From an uncultured Subdoligranulum sp. (GTDB lineage: Bacteria > Bacillota > Clostridia > Oscillospirales > Ruminococcaceae): DNA of 64,000 bases. The notes beneath the pieces are model-generated. The model ran no database searches and was not told where the DNA came from. It saw only the letters and a program-made list of their open reading frames with translations. How positions within the stretch are numbered: position 1 is the first letter of the stretch; each line of letters starts with the position of its first letter. The stretch spans positions 18,262 through 82,261 of the forward strand of contig CAJFFY010000008.1 in assembly GCA_904374465.1 (NCBI GenBank). The letters are read 5' to 3'. Shown here in pieces: positions 26,684 through 33,949 of the stretch. The position numbers and the translations under genes are program-made.

Positions 26684-26778
26684 GGTATGGAAACGGAGAG
26701 AGGGGCATACACTTGCCGTGAATGCGCAGATTACACAGAAAAAACTGCCCGTTTTCCAGAATTTTACATGAATAAATA

Positions 26779-26807
26779 TTGACAGGTCTATGGGAAAATG
26801 TTAAAGT
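26779..26807 (+). promoter_or_regulatory. Sigma-A promoter of the nfeD-SPFH operon
   Basis: TTGACA (26779-26784), 17-nt spacer, TAAAGT (26802-26807). Confidence 0.7.
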
Positions 26808-26848
26808 GTTCACAAAGATGGCTCTGTGTACGGAAGGAGGTCCGTTCT

Positions 26849-27298
26849 ATGTCGCCCGATACCTTGTTCTGGCTGATTGCCGTCATCGCCTTTGTGGTGC
26901 TGGAAGCATCCACCACGGCGCTGGTTTCCATCTGGTTTGCCGTGGGGGCCGCGGCGGCGCTGGTGGCCAGTTTCTTTACCCAGTCCCTGCCCATGGAAGC
27001 GGCGATCTTTGCGGTGGTTTCGGCCATTGCGCTGCTCGTCATGGTGCCCACTCTCGCCAAACGCCGCAAGGAACGCAAAGCTCCGGTGACCAACGGCTCG
27101 CCGCTGACCATCGGTAAGCAGGGCGTGGTGCTGGTGGATATCCGCCCGGGATACCTGGGCCGCGTCCGGGTGGATGGCCTGGACTGGCAGGCCCGCGCCG
27201 AGACCCTTATGCCGGAAGGCACGCCCTGCCGTGTCACCGACGTGGACGGAGCGGTACTTATTGTTTGTCCGGTGACTGTGGAAACAGCCACCGCCTGA
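26849..27298 (+). CDS. NfeD family membrane protein
   Basis: A 149-aa protein with three or so N-terminal membrane helices (residues 5-75) and a C-terminal OB-fold (about 88-149, including GKQGVVLVDIRPGYLGRVRVDGLDWQAR within the NfeD pattern). NfeD proteins partner SPFH/stomatin-like proteins in membrane microdomains and quality control, and the SPFH gene follows after 28 nt. ATG 26849 has GGAAGGAGG upstream; the longer frame is leader sequence. Function is inferred from family and pairing. Confidence 0.88.
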   Translation: MSPDTLFWLIAVIAFVVLEASTTALVSIWFAVGAAAALVASFFTQSLPMEAAIFAVVSAIALLVMVPTLAKRRKERKAPVTNGSPLTIGKQGVVLVDIRPGYLGRVRVDGLDWQARAETLMPEGTPCRVTDVDGAVLIVCPVTVETATA

Positions 27299-27326
27299 TT
27301 TGTCCAAAAGGAAAAGGAGGTTTTTT

Positions 27327-28226
27327 ATGGGTTTGCTGATTTTTGCGATCCTGCTGATCGTCGTCCTGATTATTTTGGTGCGGTGCATCGTCATCGTGCC
27401 CCAGTCCAACGCCTATGTCACCGAGTGGCTGGGTGTCTATAAGGATACCTGGGGCGCCGGCCTGCACATCCGCACCCCCTTTGTGGAGCGGGTTTCCCGC
27501 AAGGTCTCCCTCAAGGAGGAAGCCGCAGACTTCCCGCCCCAGCCGGTCATCACCCGGGACAATGTCACCATGATGATCGACACGGTGGTCTTTTTCCAGG
27601 TGTTTGACGCAAAGCTGTACGCCTACGGTGTCAACCGCCCCATCCAGGCCATTGAGAATCTGTCCGCCACCACCCTGCGTGACATCATCGGCTCCATGAC
27701 GCTGGACGAAACGCTGACCAGCCGGGATGCCATCAACACCCGTATCACCGCCAGCCTGGACGAATCCACCGACCGCTGGGGTATCAAGGTCAACCGGGTG
27801 GAACTGAAAAACATCGAACCGCCGCTGGAAATCCGTCAGGCCATGGAAAAACAGATGAAGGCGGACCGCGAGAAGCGCGCTTCCATCCTGTTGGCAGAAG
27901 GTGAAAAGCAGGCTGCCATCACCCGTGCCGAAGGCGAGAAGGAATCCGCCATTCTGCGGGCCGAAGCTGTCAAGCAGCAGCGCATCCGTGAGGCCGAAGG
28001 TGAGGCCCAGGCATTGCTGACGGTCCAGAAAGCTCAGGCCGATGCCATCCGTCTGATCAACGAGGCCAACCCCAACCACAACTTCCTGGCCCTGCGCAGC
28101 ATGGAAGCCATGGAGAAAGTGGCCGACGGCAAGGCGACCAAGCTCATCGTGCCCAGCGATATGCAGAACCTGGCGGCCACCGTGGCGGCCATTCAGGAAA
28201 TCTCCGGTGGAGCCGCCGCCAAATAA
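27327..28226 (+). CDS. SPFH/Band 7 (stomatin/QmcA-like) protein
   Basis: A 299-aa protein with one N-terminal membrane helix (residues 2-20), the SPFH domain (about 22-190, VPQSNAYVTEWLGVYKDTW) and a charged Ala/Glu-rich coiled coil (AEGEKQAAITRAEGEKESAI). A conserved C-terminal stretch KLIVPSDMQNL follows. It should assemble into a large membrane-tethered ring associated with NfeD. ATG 27327 follows AAAAGGAGG. It is the second gene of a two-gene operon closed by a perfect terminator. Confidence 0.93.
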   Translation: MGLLIFAILLIVVLIILVRCIVIVPQSNAYVTEWLGVYKDTWGAGLHIRTPFVERVSRKVSLKEEAADFPPQPVITRDNVTMMIDTVVFFQVFDAKLYAYGVNRPIQAIENLSATTLRDIIGSMTLDETLTSRDAINTRITASLDESTDRWGIKVNRVELKNIEPPLEIRQAMEKQMKADREKRASILLAEGEKQAAITRAEGEKESAILRAEAVKQQRIREAEGEAQALLTVQKAQADAIRLINEANPNHNFLALRSMEAMEKVADGKATKLIVPSDMQNLAATVAAIQEISGGAAAK

Positions 28227-28242
28227 TTCCCCCTACATGCCA

Positions 28243-28275
28243 ACGAGGGACGACATGCGTCGTCCCTCGTTTTTT
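28243..28275 (+). terminator. Intrinsic terminator after the SPFH gene
   Basis: ACGAGGGACGAC-ATGC-GTCGTCCCTCGT, a perfect 12-bp stem, then TTTTT. Confidence 0.92.
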
Positions 28276-28276
28276 G

Positions 28277-29668
28277 TTATGGAATCCAGGCCCGGGCCAG
28301 GGCGTCCGCCACAGCCGGAATATCTTCCTCCCGCAGGGCCGAGTAGCCGGCTACCACCGTATCGGGCGGGCATTGCTCGGGGCGTGCCAGGTAGTATTCG
28401 CTCAGACCCCGCAGCCGTACCCCTTCCCGGGCGGCGGCTGCCACCATGGCCCCTTCGCCGCCGGCCCCGGGCAAGGTGAGCAAAAAGTGCAGGCCGCTGT
28501 GCACACCGCCCAGCGTCACGCCGGGCAGCGCCTGCCGCAGCGCCGCAGCAAAGGCTTCCATCCGGCGTTTATAGACCAGACGCATCCGGGCCAGATGGCG
28601 GGTAAAATAGCCGTCTGCCATGAAGGCGCAAAGGGTCTGTTGTTCAAAACGGCTCACCGTGTTGGCATAGACCGCAAAGTCCTGCCGGTACCGGGCCAGC
28701 AGATCCCGGGGCAGGACCATGCAGGCGATACGGATGCCGGGGGCCAGACTCTTGGAGAAGGTGGTCAGATAGACCACCGGCCCGTCGGGACCGGCCATTC
28801 CCTGCAGGCTGGGTAGGGGACGGGTGTCAAAACGGAACTCCGAGTCGTAGTCGTCCTCCAGAATGTATCGTCCTGAGCGGGCGGCGGCCCAGGCCAGGAT
28901 CTGGGCGCGGCGGGGCGCCGGCATCGTCACGCCGGTGGGAAAGTGGTGGCTGGGGGTCAGGTAACAAAGATTGGCGCCGCTGGCTTCCAGCCCGGCCACC
29001 GACAAGCCACCCTGGTCAATGTCCACCAGCGTGCAGTCGATGCCACTGTTCTGCAGAACCACCCGGGTGCGGGAATAGCCGGGGTTTTCCACCGCCGCCC
29101 GGCCGCCCGCAAACAGATGGGCCACACAGCCCAGCAGATATTCAATGCCCGCGCCCACCACAATCTGCTCGGGGGTGCAGTCCACGCCACGATAAGCCGA
29201 AAGATAGCGGGCAATCTGGACACGCAGCGACTCATCCCCCTGCATTTCGCCGCGCTGCAATAACTCGGGACGCTGGTAGAGCTGTTCCTTCTGGATTCGT
29301 CCCCAGCTGCGGGCGGGGAAGAGAGCGGTGTCCACGCTGCCGGTGGAAAGGTCAAACCGGGGACGTCCCGATACGGGGACCGGAGAGGGCGGTGCCGTCT
29401 TGGGGCGGGCCGCAGGGCTGTGCAGCATGCCGTAGGTTTTTTGCACATAAAACCCGCTGCGGGGGCGGGCCTCCGCTAATCCCTCTGCCGCCAGCATCTG
29501 ATAGGCAGCGTCCACCGTGTTGACGCTGATGCCCAGCTGAGCCGCCATGGTGCGGCGCCCCGGCAGCGGGGTGCCGGGGGCACGGGTGCCAGTGCGGATC
29601 TCATCGGCCAGGGTGGCATACAGCTGTTCGTACAGAGGCATCTTGTCTTCGTTGTGCAGTTCGATCAT
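28277..29668 (-). CDS. MocR/PdxR-type transcriptional regulator (GntR HTH + aminotransferase)
   Basis: A 463-aa chimeric regulator. A GntR winged helix is at about residues 8-75 (MPLYEQLYATLADEIRTG, LGISVNTVDAAYQML). A class I aminotransferase fold follows, with the PLP lysine in TTFSKSLAPGIR and DDYDSEF. MocR proteins usually sense PLP and activate or repress vitamin B6 synthesis or uptake genes. ATG 29668 has GGAGGT 7 nt upstream. It is divergent from an ECF transporter S-component gene across 157 nt containing TGG-type half-sites, so that gene is its likely target. Confidence 0.9.
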   Translation of the reverse strand: MIELHNEDKMPLYEQLYATLADEIRTGTRAPGTPLPGRRTMAAQLGISVNTVDAAYQMLAAEGLAEARPRSGFYVQKTYGMLHSPAARPKTAPPSPVPVSGRPRFDLSTGSVDTALFPARSWGRIQKEQLYQRPELLQRGEMQGDESLRVQIARYLSAYRGVDCTPEQIVVGAGIEYLLGCVAHLFAGGRAAVENPGYSRTRVVLQNSGIDCTLVDIDQGGLSVAGLEASGANLCYLTPSHHFPTGVTMPAPRRAQILAWAAARSGRYILEDDYDSEFRFDTRPLPSLQGMAGPDGPVVYLTTFSKSLAPGIRIACMVLPRDLLARYRQDFAVYANTVSRFEQQTLCAFMADGYFTRHLARMRLVYKRRMEAFAAALRQALPGVTLGGVHSGLHFLLTLPGAGGEGAMVAAAAREGVRLRGLSEYYLARPEQCPPDTVVAGYSALREEDIPAVADALARAWIP

Positions 29669-29681
29669 GGGCAAAACCTCC

Positions 29682-29742
29682 AACTGGCCCCATAAAAAAA
29701 TCAAAAACTGGGCATTTAACCAGAGCCAGAACGCGCTATAAT
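29682..29742 (+). promoter_or_regulatory. Candidate MocR operator and promoter for the ECF S-component gene
   Basis: Direct repeats AACTGGCC (29682-29689) and AACTGGGC (29706-29713) are spaced 24 nt apart. An inverted ACCAGAGCCAG (29719-29729) abuts a weak -35 (TTTAAC, 29715-29720), and TATAAT is at 29737-29742. A weak -35 covered by repeats fits activation by the divergent MocR protein. Confidence 0.5.
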
Positions 29743-29825
29743 AGGAGCATACCCTGCAGGAACAGATTTGTCAACCGTGTTTTTGCGCAGCACGGAAATT
29801 TCGAGTTAGGGAGTGTGTTTTACCT

Positions 29826-30476
29826 ATGGATACTGCAACGATGTGGTTGCTGTTGTTTGGCGCGGTGGCGGCGGCGCTGCTTATTGCGGCGCTGACCAGG
29901 ACCCGGTTCACCGTACAAAAAATCAGTGTGGTGGGCGTCATGGCGGCGCTGAGTTTTGTGGCCTATGAGTTTTTCCGCATTCCGTTCGCGGGCGGTTCCT
30001 CCTTTCATCTGGGCAATACCTTCACGGCCCTGACCGCCATGCTGCTGGACGGTGTGTCGGGCGGTCTGGCAGGTGCCATCGGCCTGGCGTTGGCCGATGT
30101 GATCGCCGGGGACCCGGGCTATGCCTTCACCACCTTCATCCTCAAATTTATCATCGGTCTGGTCTGCGGTGCCACCGCCCACAAAATCTTCCGGTTGGGC
30201 AGCCGGTCCCGCGCCCAACGCGGGCCCTATCTGGCGGCGGTCACGGCCAGTGCCTTCAGCGGCCTGCTGGTCAATGTGTTCACCGACCCGCTGGTGGGGT
30301 ATTTCCGGGACCGGTACATTTTTGGTCAGCCGGCGGAAGTGGCCACCATCTTTATCAAGATTACGGGTGGTGTCACGCTGGTCAACTCGCTGCTTTCCAC
30401 CGTCTGCGCGGTGGTGCTTTACCTGGCCCTGGAGCCTGCCCTGCAGCGTGCCCACCTGTTGCCCAAAGCAGAATAA
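29826..30476 (+). CDS. ECF transporter S component (candidate vitamin B6 uptake)
   Basis: A 216-aa protein with about six membrane helices and the S-component pattern, including an Ala-rich helix 1 region after a short leader (VQKISVVGVMAALSFVAYEFFRIP) and GDPGYAFTTFILKFIIGL. It would bind a vitamin and work with a shared energising module (EcfA/A'/T) encoded elsewhere. The divergent MocR/PdxR regulator suggests a pyridoxine-type substrate; this is inference, and the S-component sequence alone does not reveal the ligand. ATG 29826 has AGGGAG at a rather long 12-nt spacing. Confidence 0.8.
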   Translation: MDTATMWLLLFGAVAAALLIAALTRTRFTVQKISVVGVMAALSFVAYEFFRIPFAGGSSFHLGNTFTALTAMLLDGVSGGLAGAIGLALADVIAGDPGYAFTTFILKFIIGLVCGATAHKIFRLGSRSRAQRGPYLAAVTASAFSGLLVNVFTDPLVGYFRDRYIFGQPAEVATIFIKITGGVTLVNSLLSTVCAVVLYLALEPALQRAHLLPKAE

Positions 30477-30489
30477 TCTTCCCCTTGCA

Positions 30490-30517
30490 GCCCCTGCCTT
30501 GGCAGGGGCCGTTTTTT
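30490..30517 (+). terminator. Intrinsic terminator after the ECF S-component gene
   Basis: GCCCCTGCC-TT-GGCAGGGGC, then CG and six T. Confidence 0.88.
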
Positions 30518-30646
30518 GTGTGTACGACGCTAAAATATGTAAAAATTGCGAAAAGACTGGCGCTCGGGATAAAAATAGTGTAAAATAAACGATGTATGTA
30601 CACAAATAGAGCTTACAGGCAAGCCTTTTAGATGAAAGGATACGCG

Positions 30647-31987
30647 ATGGCAAGCAGGAAAAAGAAAAACGGGAATAAAACACCGCTGGACGCACGCAGC
30701 AAAATGTACATCGTGATGGGAATTTGCAGTCTGATGCTGCTGATTTCGGTGGCCATTTCCTTTGTGCTGGTGGGAGGGCTGAGTTCCCTGGGAACTTCCG
30801 ACGCGGATTCGGCATCCGACTCCGCCAGTGAATCCCTGGTGACAGAAAGCGGGTACGACAAGGACCAGAATACCATTGATCATACCCAGTACACCTCCAC
30901 CATTCTGGAGAAGAGCGATGACGCCGGCCAGACCTATGTGGATGAGACCCTCTTTTTGGGGGACAGCAACACCGCCCGCATGTACCGGATGTTTGACTAC
31001 TGTACCTACGACAATGCCATCGGCTCGGTGGGCATGAGCGCCAAGTCCCTGGCCACCTATGCCTGCGTACAGCTGCAGGGCTATTCCAACTATGTCACCA
31101 TGGCCAAGGCGGTCTCGTTGATGCAGCCCAAGCGGGTAATTCTCACCTTCGGTACCAACGACCTGAGCCCCAGCTATTCGGCGGACAAATTTGTGGAAGC
31201 CTATGCGGAAGGCATCAAGACCATCGCAGAAGCCTATCCCAGCGTGGATATCATCGTCAATTCCATCCCGCCGCTGGGCCAGAAACATTCCAACCAGAAC
31301 CTGACCCAGACCCAGGTGGACGAGTACAACAAGGCCCTGGTGGAAATGTGCAAGGAAAACGACTGGAAGTTCCTTAACAGCGCCGAGGTGCTGAAGGATG
31401 CCTCCACCGGCTACGCCAAGAGCGGGTATGTGGAGTCCAGCGACGGCATCCACCTGACCAAGGCAGCCATGGAAGATCTCTTTACCTATGTGCGCACCCA
31501 CAGCTATATCACCGAGGATGACCGTCCCACCGTCAAGAATGTGGCTAAGCATATCGGGGATAAGGACGTGTCGGTCTCGACGGCCTCCACGGTGACGTCC
31601 ACCTCCTCGGCCAGCTCCTATGCGACCCAGAGTGAAAGCACCTCCTCGTCGGAAAGCTGGATTGAGGCCACGCCCGCGCCGGCACCTATCCAGCAACCCA
31701 CTGTGGCGCCTACCGAGGCCCCGGCGGAACCCACCCCGGAACCGGCTACCCCGGAGCCGCAGCCCGATCCTACACCGGCTCCCACCCCGGAACCCACGCC
31801 TGTGCCGACGCCGGAACCCACGCCTGTGCCGACGCCGGAACCCACCCCGGCGCCGACCCCTGTACCTACCGAAGCCCCCACGCCGGCACCGACACCGGAA
31901 CCTGCCCCGGAGACACCGGCCTCTTCCAGCGAAACCACCAGTGCCGAAGCTGCGCCGGAAAGTGTTTCGGACGGCAGCACATCCTGA
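30647..31987 (+). CDS. Membrane-anchored SGNH/GDSL hydrolase with Pro-Thr-Glu repeat tail
   Basis: A 446-aa protein. A basic N-terminus and one membrane helix (about residues 21-45) precede an extracytoplasmic SGNH domain. Its blocks are FLGDSNTARMY (nucleophile Ser), LTFGTNDLS (block III) and SSDGIHLT (Asp-x-x-His). Such enzymes deacylate or deacetylate glycans or lipids. After about residue 305 the protein becomes Ser/Thr-rich, then a long Pro-Thr-Glu region with TPEPTPVP-type repeats, then a Ser-rich end. That is a wall-spanning or glycosylated stalk with no sorting motif. ATG 30647 has AAAGGA 6 nt upstream; ATG 30632 is possible. Confidence 0.85.
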   Translation: MASRKKKNGNKTPLDARSKMYIVMGICSLMLLISVAISFVLVGGLSSLGTSDADSASDSASESLVTESGYDKDQNTIDHTQYTSTILEKSDDAGQTYVDETLFLGDSNTARMYRMFDYCTYDNAIGSVGMSAKSLATYACVQLQGYSNYVTMAKAVSLMQPKRVILTFGTNDLSPSYSADKFVEAYAEGIKTIAEAYPSVDIIVNSIPPLGQKHSNQNLTQTQVDEYNKALVEMCKENDWKFLNSAEVLKDASTGYAKSGYVESSDGIHLTKAAMEDLFTYVRTHSYITEDDRPTVKNVAKHIGDKDVSVSTASTVTSTSSASSYATQSESTSSSESWIEATPAPAPIQQPTVAPTEAPAEPTPEPATPEPQPDPTPAPTPEPTPVPTPEPTPVPTPEPTPAPTPVPTEAPTPAPTPEPAPETPASSSETTSAEAAPESVSDGSTS

Positions 31988-31989
31988 TA

Positions 31990-32034
31990 AAAACCACCCC
32001 CGCCTTTCCCTTCCGGAAAAGCGGGGGTGGTTTT
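31990..32034. terminator. Bidirectional intrinsic terminator
   Basis: AAAACCACCCCCGC-16 nt-GCGGGGGTGGTTTT lies between the convergent SGNH and Rrf2 genes. Confidence 0.88.
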
Positions 32035-32036
32035 GT

Positions 32037-32450
32037 TCAGTCTTGGTTGCGGTTCATGGTACGCAGTTTGGCCAGCGTAATACCGTCCACGTATTGGTTG
32101 ATCAGATCGTTGAGCCCGCACCAGAAGTCCAGCGTTTGGCACTGGTTGCGGCGGGGACATTCGGCGTTGGCGCCCAGGCAGGGGATGGCGGTCAGTTCGC
32201 CCTCCACTGCGCGCAGAATCTCCCCGGCGGTGATGTCGGTGTCGGGGCGCGCCAGGCGATAGCCGCCCTGGGCTCCGCGCACACTGGCCACCAGACCTGC
32301 CTTGGCCAGCGGGGTGATGATCTGCTCCAGATATTTCAGGCTGATCTGCTGGGTTTCGCTGATCTCTTTCAGGGGAACGAGTGCATCGGGGTGATTGGCC
32401 AGCTCAGCCATCAGCCGCAATGCATAACGGTCGCGGGTCGAAAATTTCAT
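32037..32450 (-). CDS. Rrf2-family transcriptional regulator with three-Cys cluster
   Basis: A 137-aa winged-helix regulator (MKFSTRDRYALRLMAELA; wing segment RGAQGGYRLARP). Cys91, Cys98 and Cys104 (PCLGANAECPRRNQC) have the 6/5 spacing of the IscR Fe-S ligands, so an Fe-S-responsive role is likely, although CymR-type sulfur regulation is also possible. A perfect 8-bp inverted repeat just downstream of its own -10 suggests autoregulation. It is divergent from the methionine importer genes, whose promoter region contains a weaker GTAT-AAA-ATAC repeat. Confidence 0.9.
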   Translation of the reverse strand: MKFSTRDRYALRLMAELANHPDALVPLKEISETQQISLKYLEQIITPLAKAGLVASVRGAQGGYRLARPDTDITAGEILRAVEGELTAIPCLGANAECPRRNQCQTLDFWCGLNDLINQYVDGITLAKLRTMNRNQD

Positions 32451-32466
32451 CCGGGTGCCTCTTTCT

Positions 32467-32484
32467 ATAGTATTGGAATACTAT
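32467..32484 (-). promoter_or_regulatory. Inverted repeat operator at the Rrf2 promoter
   Basis: ATAGTATT-GG-AATACTAT, a perfect 8-2-8 palindrome. It lies 1-18 nt downstream of the minus-strand -10 (TATGGT, plus 32486-32491), which has its -35 TTGCCA at plus 32509-32514 (17-nt spacer). The position suits autorepression. Confidence 0.65.
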
Positions 32485-32582
32485 TACCATACCATATTTG
32501 TAGGAAATTGGCAACCCTTTTGCGTATTTTTCACATCCTTTGTATAAAATACTGAAAAATTCTCCCATTTATGCAAAAAGTG

Positions 32583-32611
32583 TTGACAGCACAGCCAAAC
32601 CGGGCTATACT
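32583..32611 (+). promoter_or_regulatory. Sigma-A promoter of the metQNI leader
   Basis: TTGACA (32583-32588), 17-nt spacer, TATACT (32606-32611). The transcript would start near 32618, about 50 nt before the leader ORF. Confidence 0.85.
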
Positions 32612-32668
32612 CATAGCCAGAGAAGCCTCTGTTGGCTTACCGAATTTGTGTGGAAAGGAGCACCGGCG

Positions 32669-32764
32669 ATGACCTGCAGCAACCGTTTTGGCATGATGAT
32701 GTGCATGTGCAGTTTGCTTCGGCAGCCTGTGCTTGCTTTCTCGTGCGCAAATTTGGGCGCATAA
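32669..32764 (+). CDS. Met/Cys-rich leader peptide of the metQNI operon (candidate)
   Basis: A 31-codon ORF with its own AAAGGAG site 8 nt upstream. Codons 9-14 read Met-Met-Met-Cys-Met-Cys (GMMMCMCS in the peptide), and two more Cys stand at positions 3 and 26. The ORF ends 12 nt before an intrinsic terminator. Codons 16-19 include GCTTCGGC (32716-32723), which is complementary to GCCGAAGC (32785-32792) in the 5' arm of that terminator. Stalling at the Met/Cys run would leave this segment free to block the terminator. This is the classic layout of an amino-acid attenuator; it is inferred from sequence only and the peptide resembles no protein family I know. Confidence 0.65.
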   Translation: MTCSNRFGMMMCMCSLLRQPVLAFSCANLGA

Positions 32765-32776
32765 CGAAAGAAACAC

Positions 32777-32816
32777 AGCGGGGCGCCGAAGCCGTTCGGT
32801 GCCCCGCTTTTCTTTT
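32777..32816 (+). terminator. Attenuator terminator in the metQNI leader
   Basis: AGCGGGGC-G-CCGAA / TTCGG-T-GCCCCGCT with a GCCG loop, followed by TTTTCTTTT. It lies between the Met/Cys leader ORF and metQ. Its 5' arm overlaps the GCCGAAGC segment that can pair with the leader ORF. Confidence 0.85.
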
Positions 32817-32846
32817 GGCGCCAATCCTGTAAGGAGGAACATTGTA

Positions 32847-32891
32847 ATGGAACGTGGTCCGGTTTACAAACAGCCCGGTGTGCGAATGTGA
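32847..32891 (+). CDS. Second short leader ORF upstream of metQ (candidate)
   Basis: A 14-codon ORF, MERGPVYKQPGVRM, with an AAGGAGG site 9 nt upstream, lying after the attenuator terminator and ending 67 nt before metQ. It could be a second translational control element or simply a by-product of a ribosome entry site. The ribosome site is unusually good for a chance ORF. No protein function is proposed. Confidence 0.35.
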   Translation: MERGPVYKQPGVRM

Positions 32892-32958
32892 CAGCAGGGG
32901 AGGGACCTGCCTGCACACAGACACCACAAAACCAAACAACAAAAAGGAGAACACAACC

Positions 32959-33846
32959 ATGAAAAAGCTGATTTCCGCTACCCTGGCCGGCGCGCTGGCC
33001 CTGAGCCTTGCCGCCTGCGGCTCTTCCGCTTCTGTTTCCACTTCTTCCGCCGCTTCCTCGGCGGCCGCCTCCGGCGAGGCCGCTTCCACCGCCGAGACCG
33101 GCAGCGACCTGGCCGGCACCACCATCAAGGTGGCGGCTTCTCCCACGCCCCATGCCGAGATCCTGAACGTGGCCAAGGACCTGTTGGCCGAGCAGGGCAT
33201 CACGCTGGACATCATCGAGTTCAGCGACTATGTGCAGCCCAACATGGTCACCGAGAGCGGCGAGGTGGACGCCAACTACTTCCAGCATCAGCCCTACCTG
33301 GATTCCTTCAATGAGGAGAACGGCACCCACCTGGTCAGTGTGGGCGACATCCACTACGAGCCGCTGGGCATTTACCCCGGCAAGAGCCAGAGCCTGGACG
33401 AAATCCCCGACGGCGCTGTGATCGCGGTGCCCAACGACACCACCAACGAGGCCCGCGCCCTGCAGCTGCTGGCTGCCCAGGGTATCATCACCATCCGGGA
33501 AGATGCCGGTCTGACCGCCACCGTCAACGACATCACCGAAAATCCCCACAATGTGCAGGTGGAGGAGCTGGAAGCTGCCCAGCTGCCCCGCACGCTGGCC
33601 GACGTGGACTACGCGGTCATGAACGGCAACTACGCGCTGGAAGCCGGTTTCTCGGTGGGCACCGACGCCCTGGCTACCGAGGATGCGGAGTCTGAGGCTG
33701 CCCAGACCTATGCCAACGTACTGGTGGTCAAGGAAGGCAACGAAAACGATCCCGCCATTCAGGCTCTGCTGGCTGCGCTGAAGAGCCAGGAAGTCAAGGA
33801 TTTCATCAACGAGACCTATGACGGCGCCGTGGTGGCCCTTTTCTAA
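32959..33846 (+). CDS. metQ: Methionine ABC transporter substrate-binding lipoprotein
   Basis: A 295-aa NlpA/MetQ lipoprotein. The signal peptide ends in the lipobox LAAC (Cys at about residue 20), followed by a Ser/Ala-rich linker. The binding domain has IKVAASPTPHAEIL, VDANYFQHQPYLDSF and YAVMNGNYALEAGF. It captures methionine (possibly also its D-form or a small peptide) outside the membrane for MetNI. ATG 32959 has AAAAGGAG upstream. It is the first structural gene after a 340-nt leader with an attenuator. A 14-bp hairpin follows before metN. Confidence 0.93.
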   Translation: MKKLISATLAGALALSLAACGSSASVSTSSAASSAAASGEAASTAETGSDLAGTTIKVAASPTPHAEILNVAKDLLAEQGITLDIIEFSDYVQPNMVTESGEVDANYFQHQPYLDSFNEENGTHLVSVGDIHYEPLGIYPGKSQSLDEIPDGAVIAVPNDTTNEARALQLLAAQGIITIREDAGLTATVNDITENPHNVQVEELEAAQLPRTLADVDYAVMNGNYALEAGFSVGTDALATEDAESEAAQTYANVLVVKEGNENDPAIQALLAALKSQEVKDFINETYDGAVVALF

Positions 33847-33894
33847 AGAAAACCAGGGAAAAACCTTGCAACGGTACGGCCGGTAAGGTACAAT

Positions 33895-33929
33895 CAATAG
33901 GGAACGGGGGAAAATCCCGTTCCCTATTG
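33895..33929 (+). repeat. Perfect 14-bp inverted repeat between metQ and metN
   Basis: CAATAGGGAACGGG / CCCGTTCCCTATTG with a 7-nt loop. It lacks a T-run, so it is unlikely to be a simple terminator. It probably protects or processes the metQ mRNA, favouring excess binding protein over the membrane parts. Confidence 0.7.
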
Positions 33930-33949
33930 TAGAATGAGGGGGAAAACCC

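Noticed and set aside
31660..31950. Tandem DNA repeat as a mobile or CRISPR-like array
   Set aside because: The repeats encode a TPEPTPVP-type protein stalk in frame with the SGNH hydrolase. They are short, degenerate and have no spacers.
32583..32958. SAM riboswitch or T-box upstream of metQ
   Set aside because: No S-box helices and no T-box sequence (TGGNACC type) before the terminator. The ORF-based model explains the region better.
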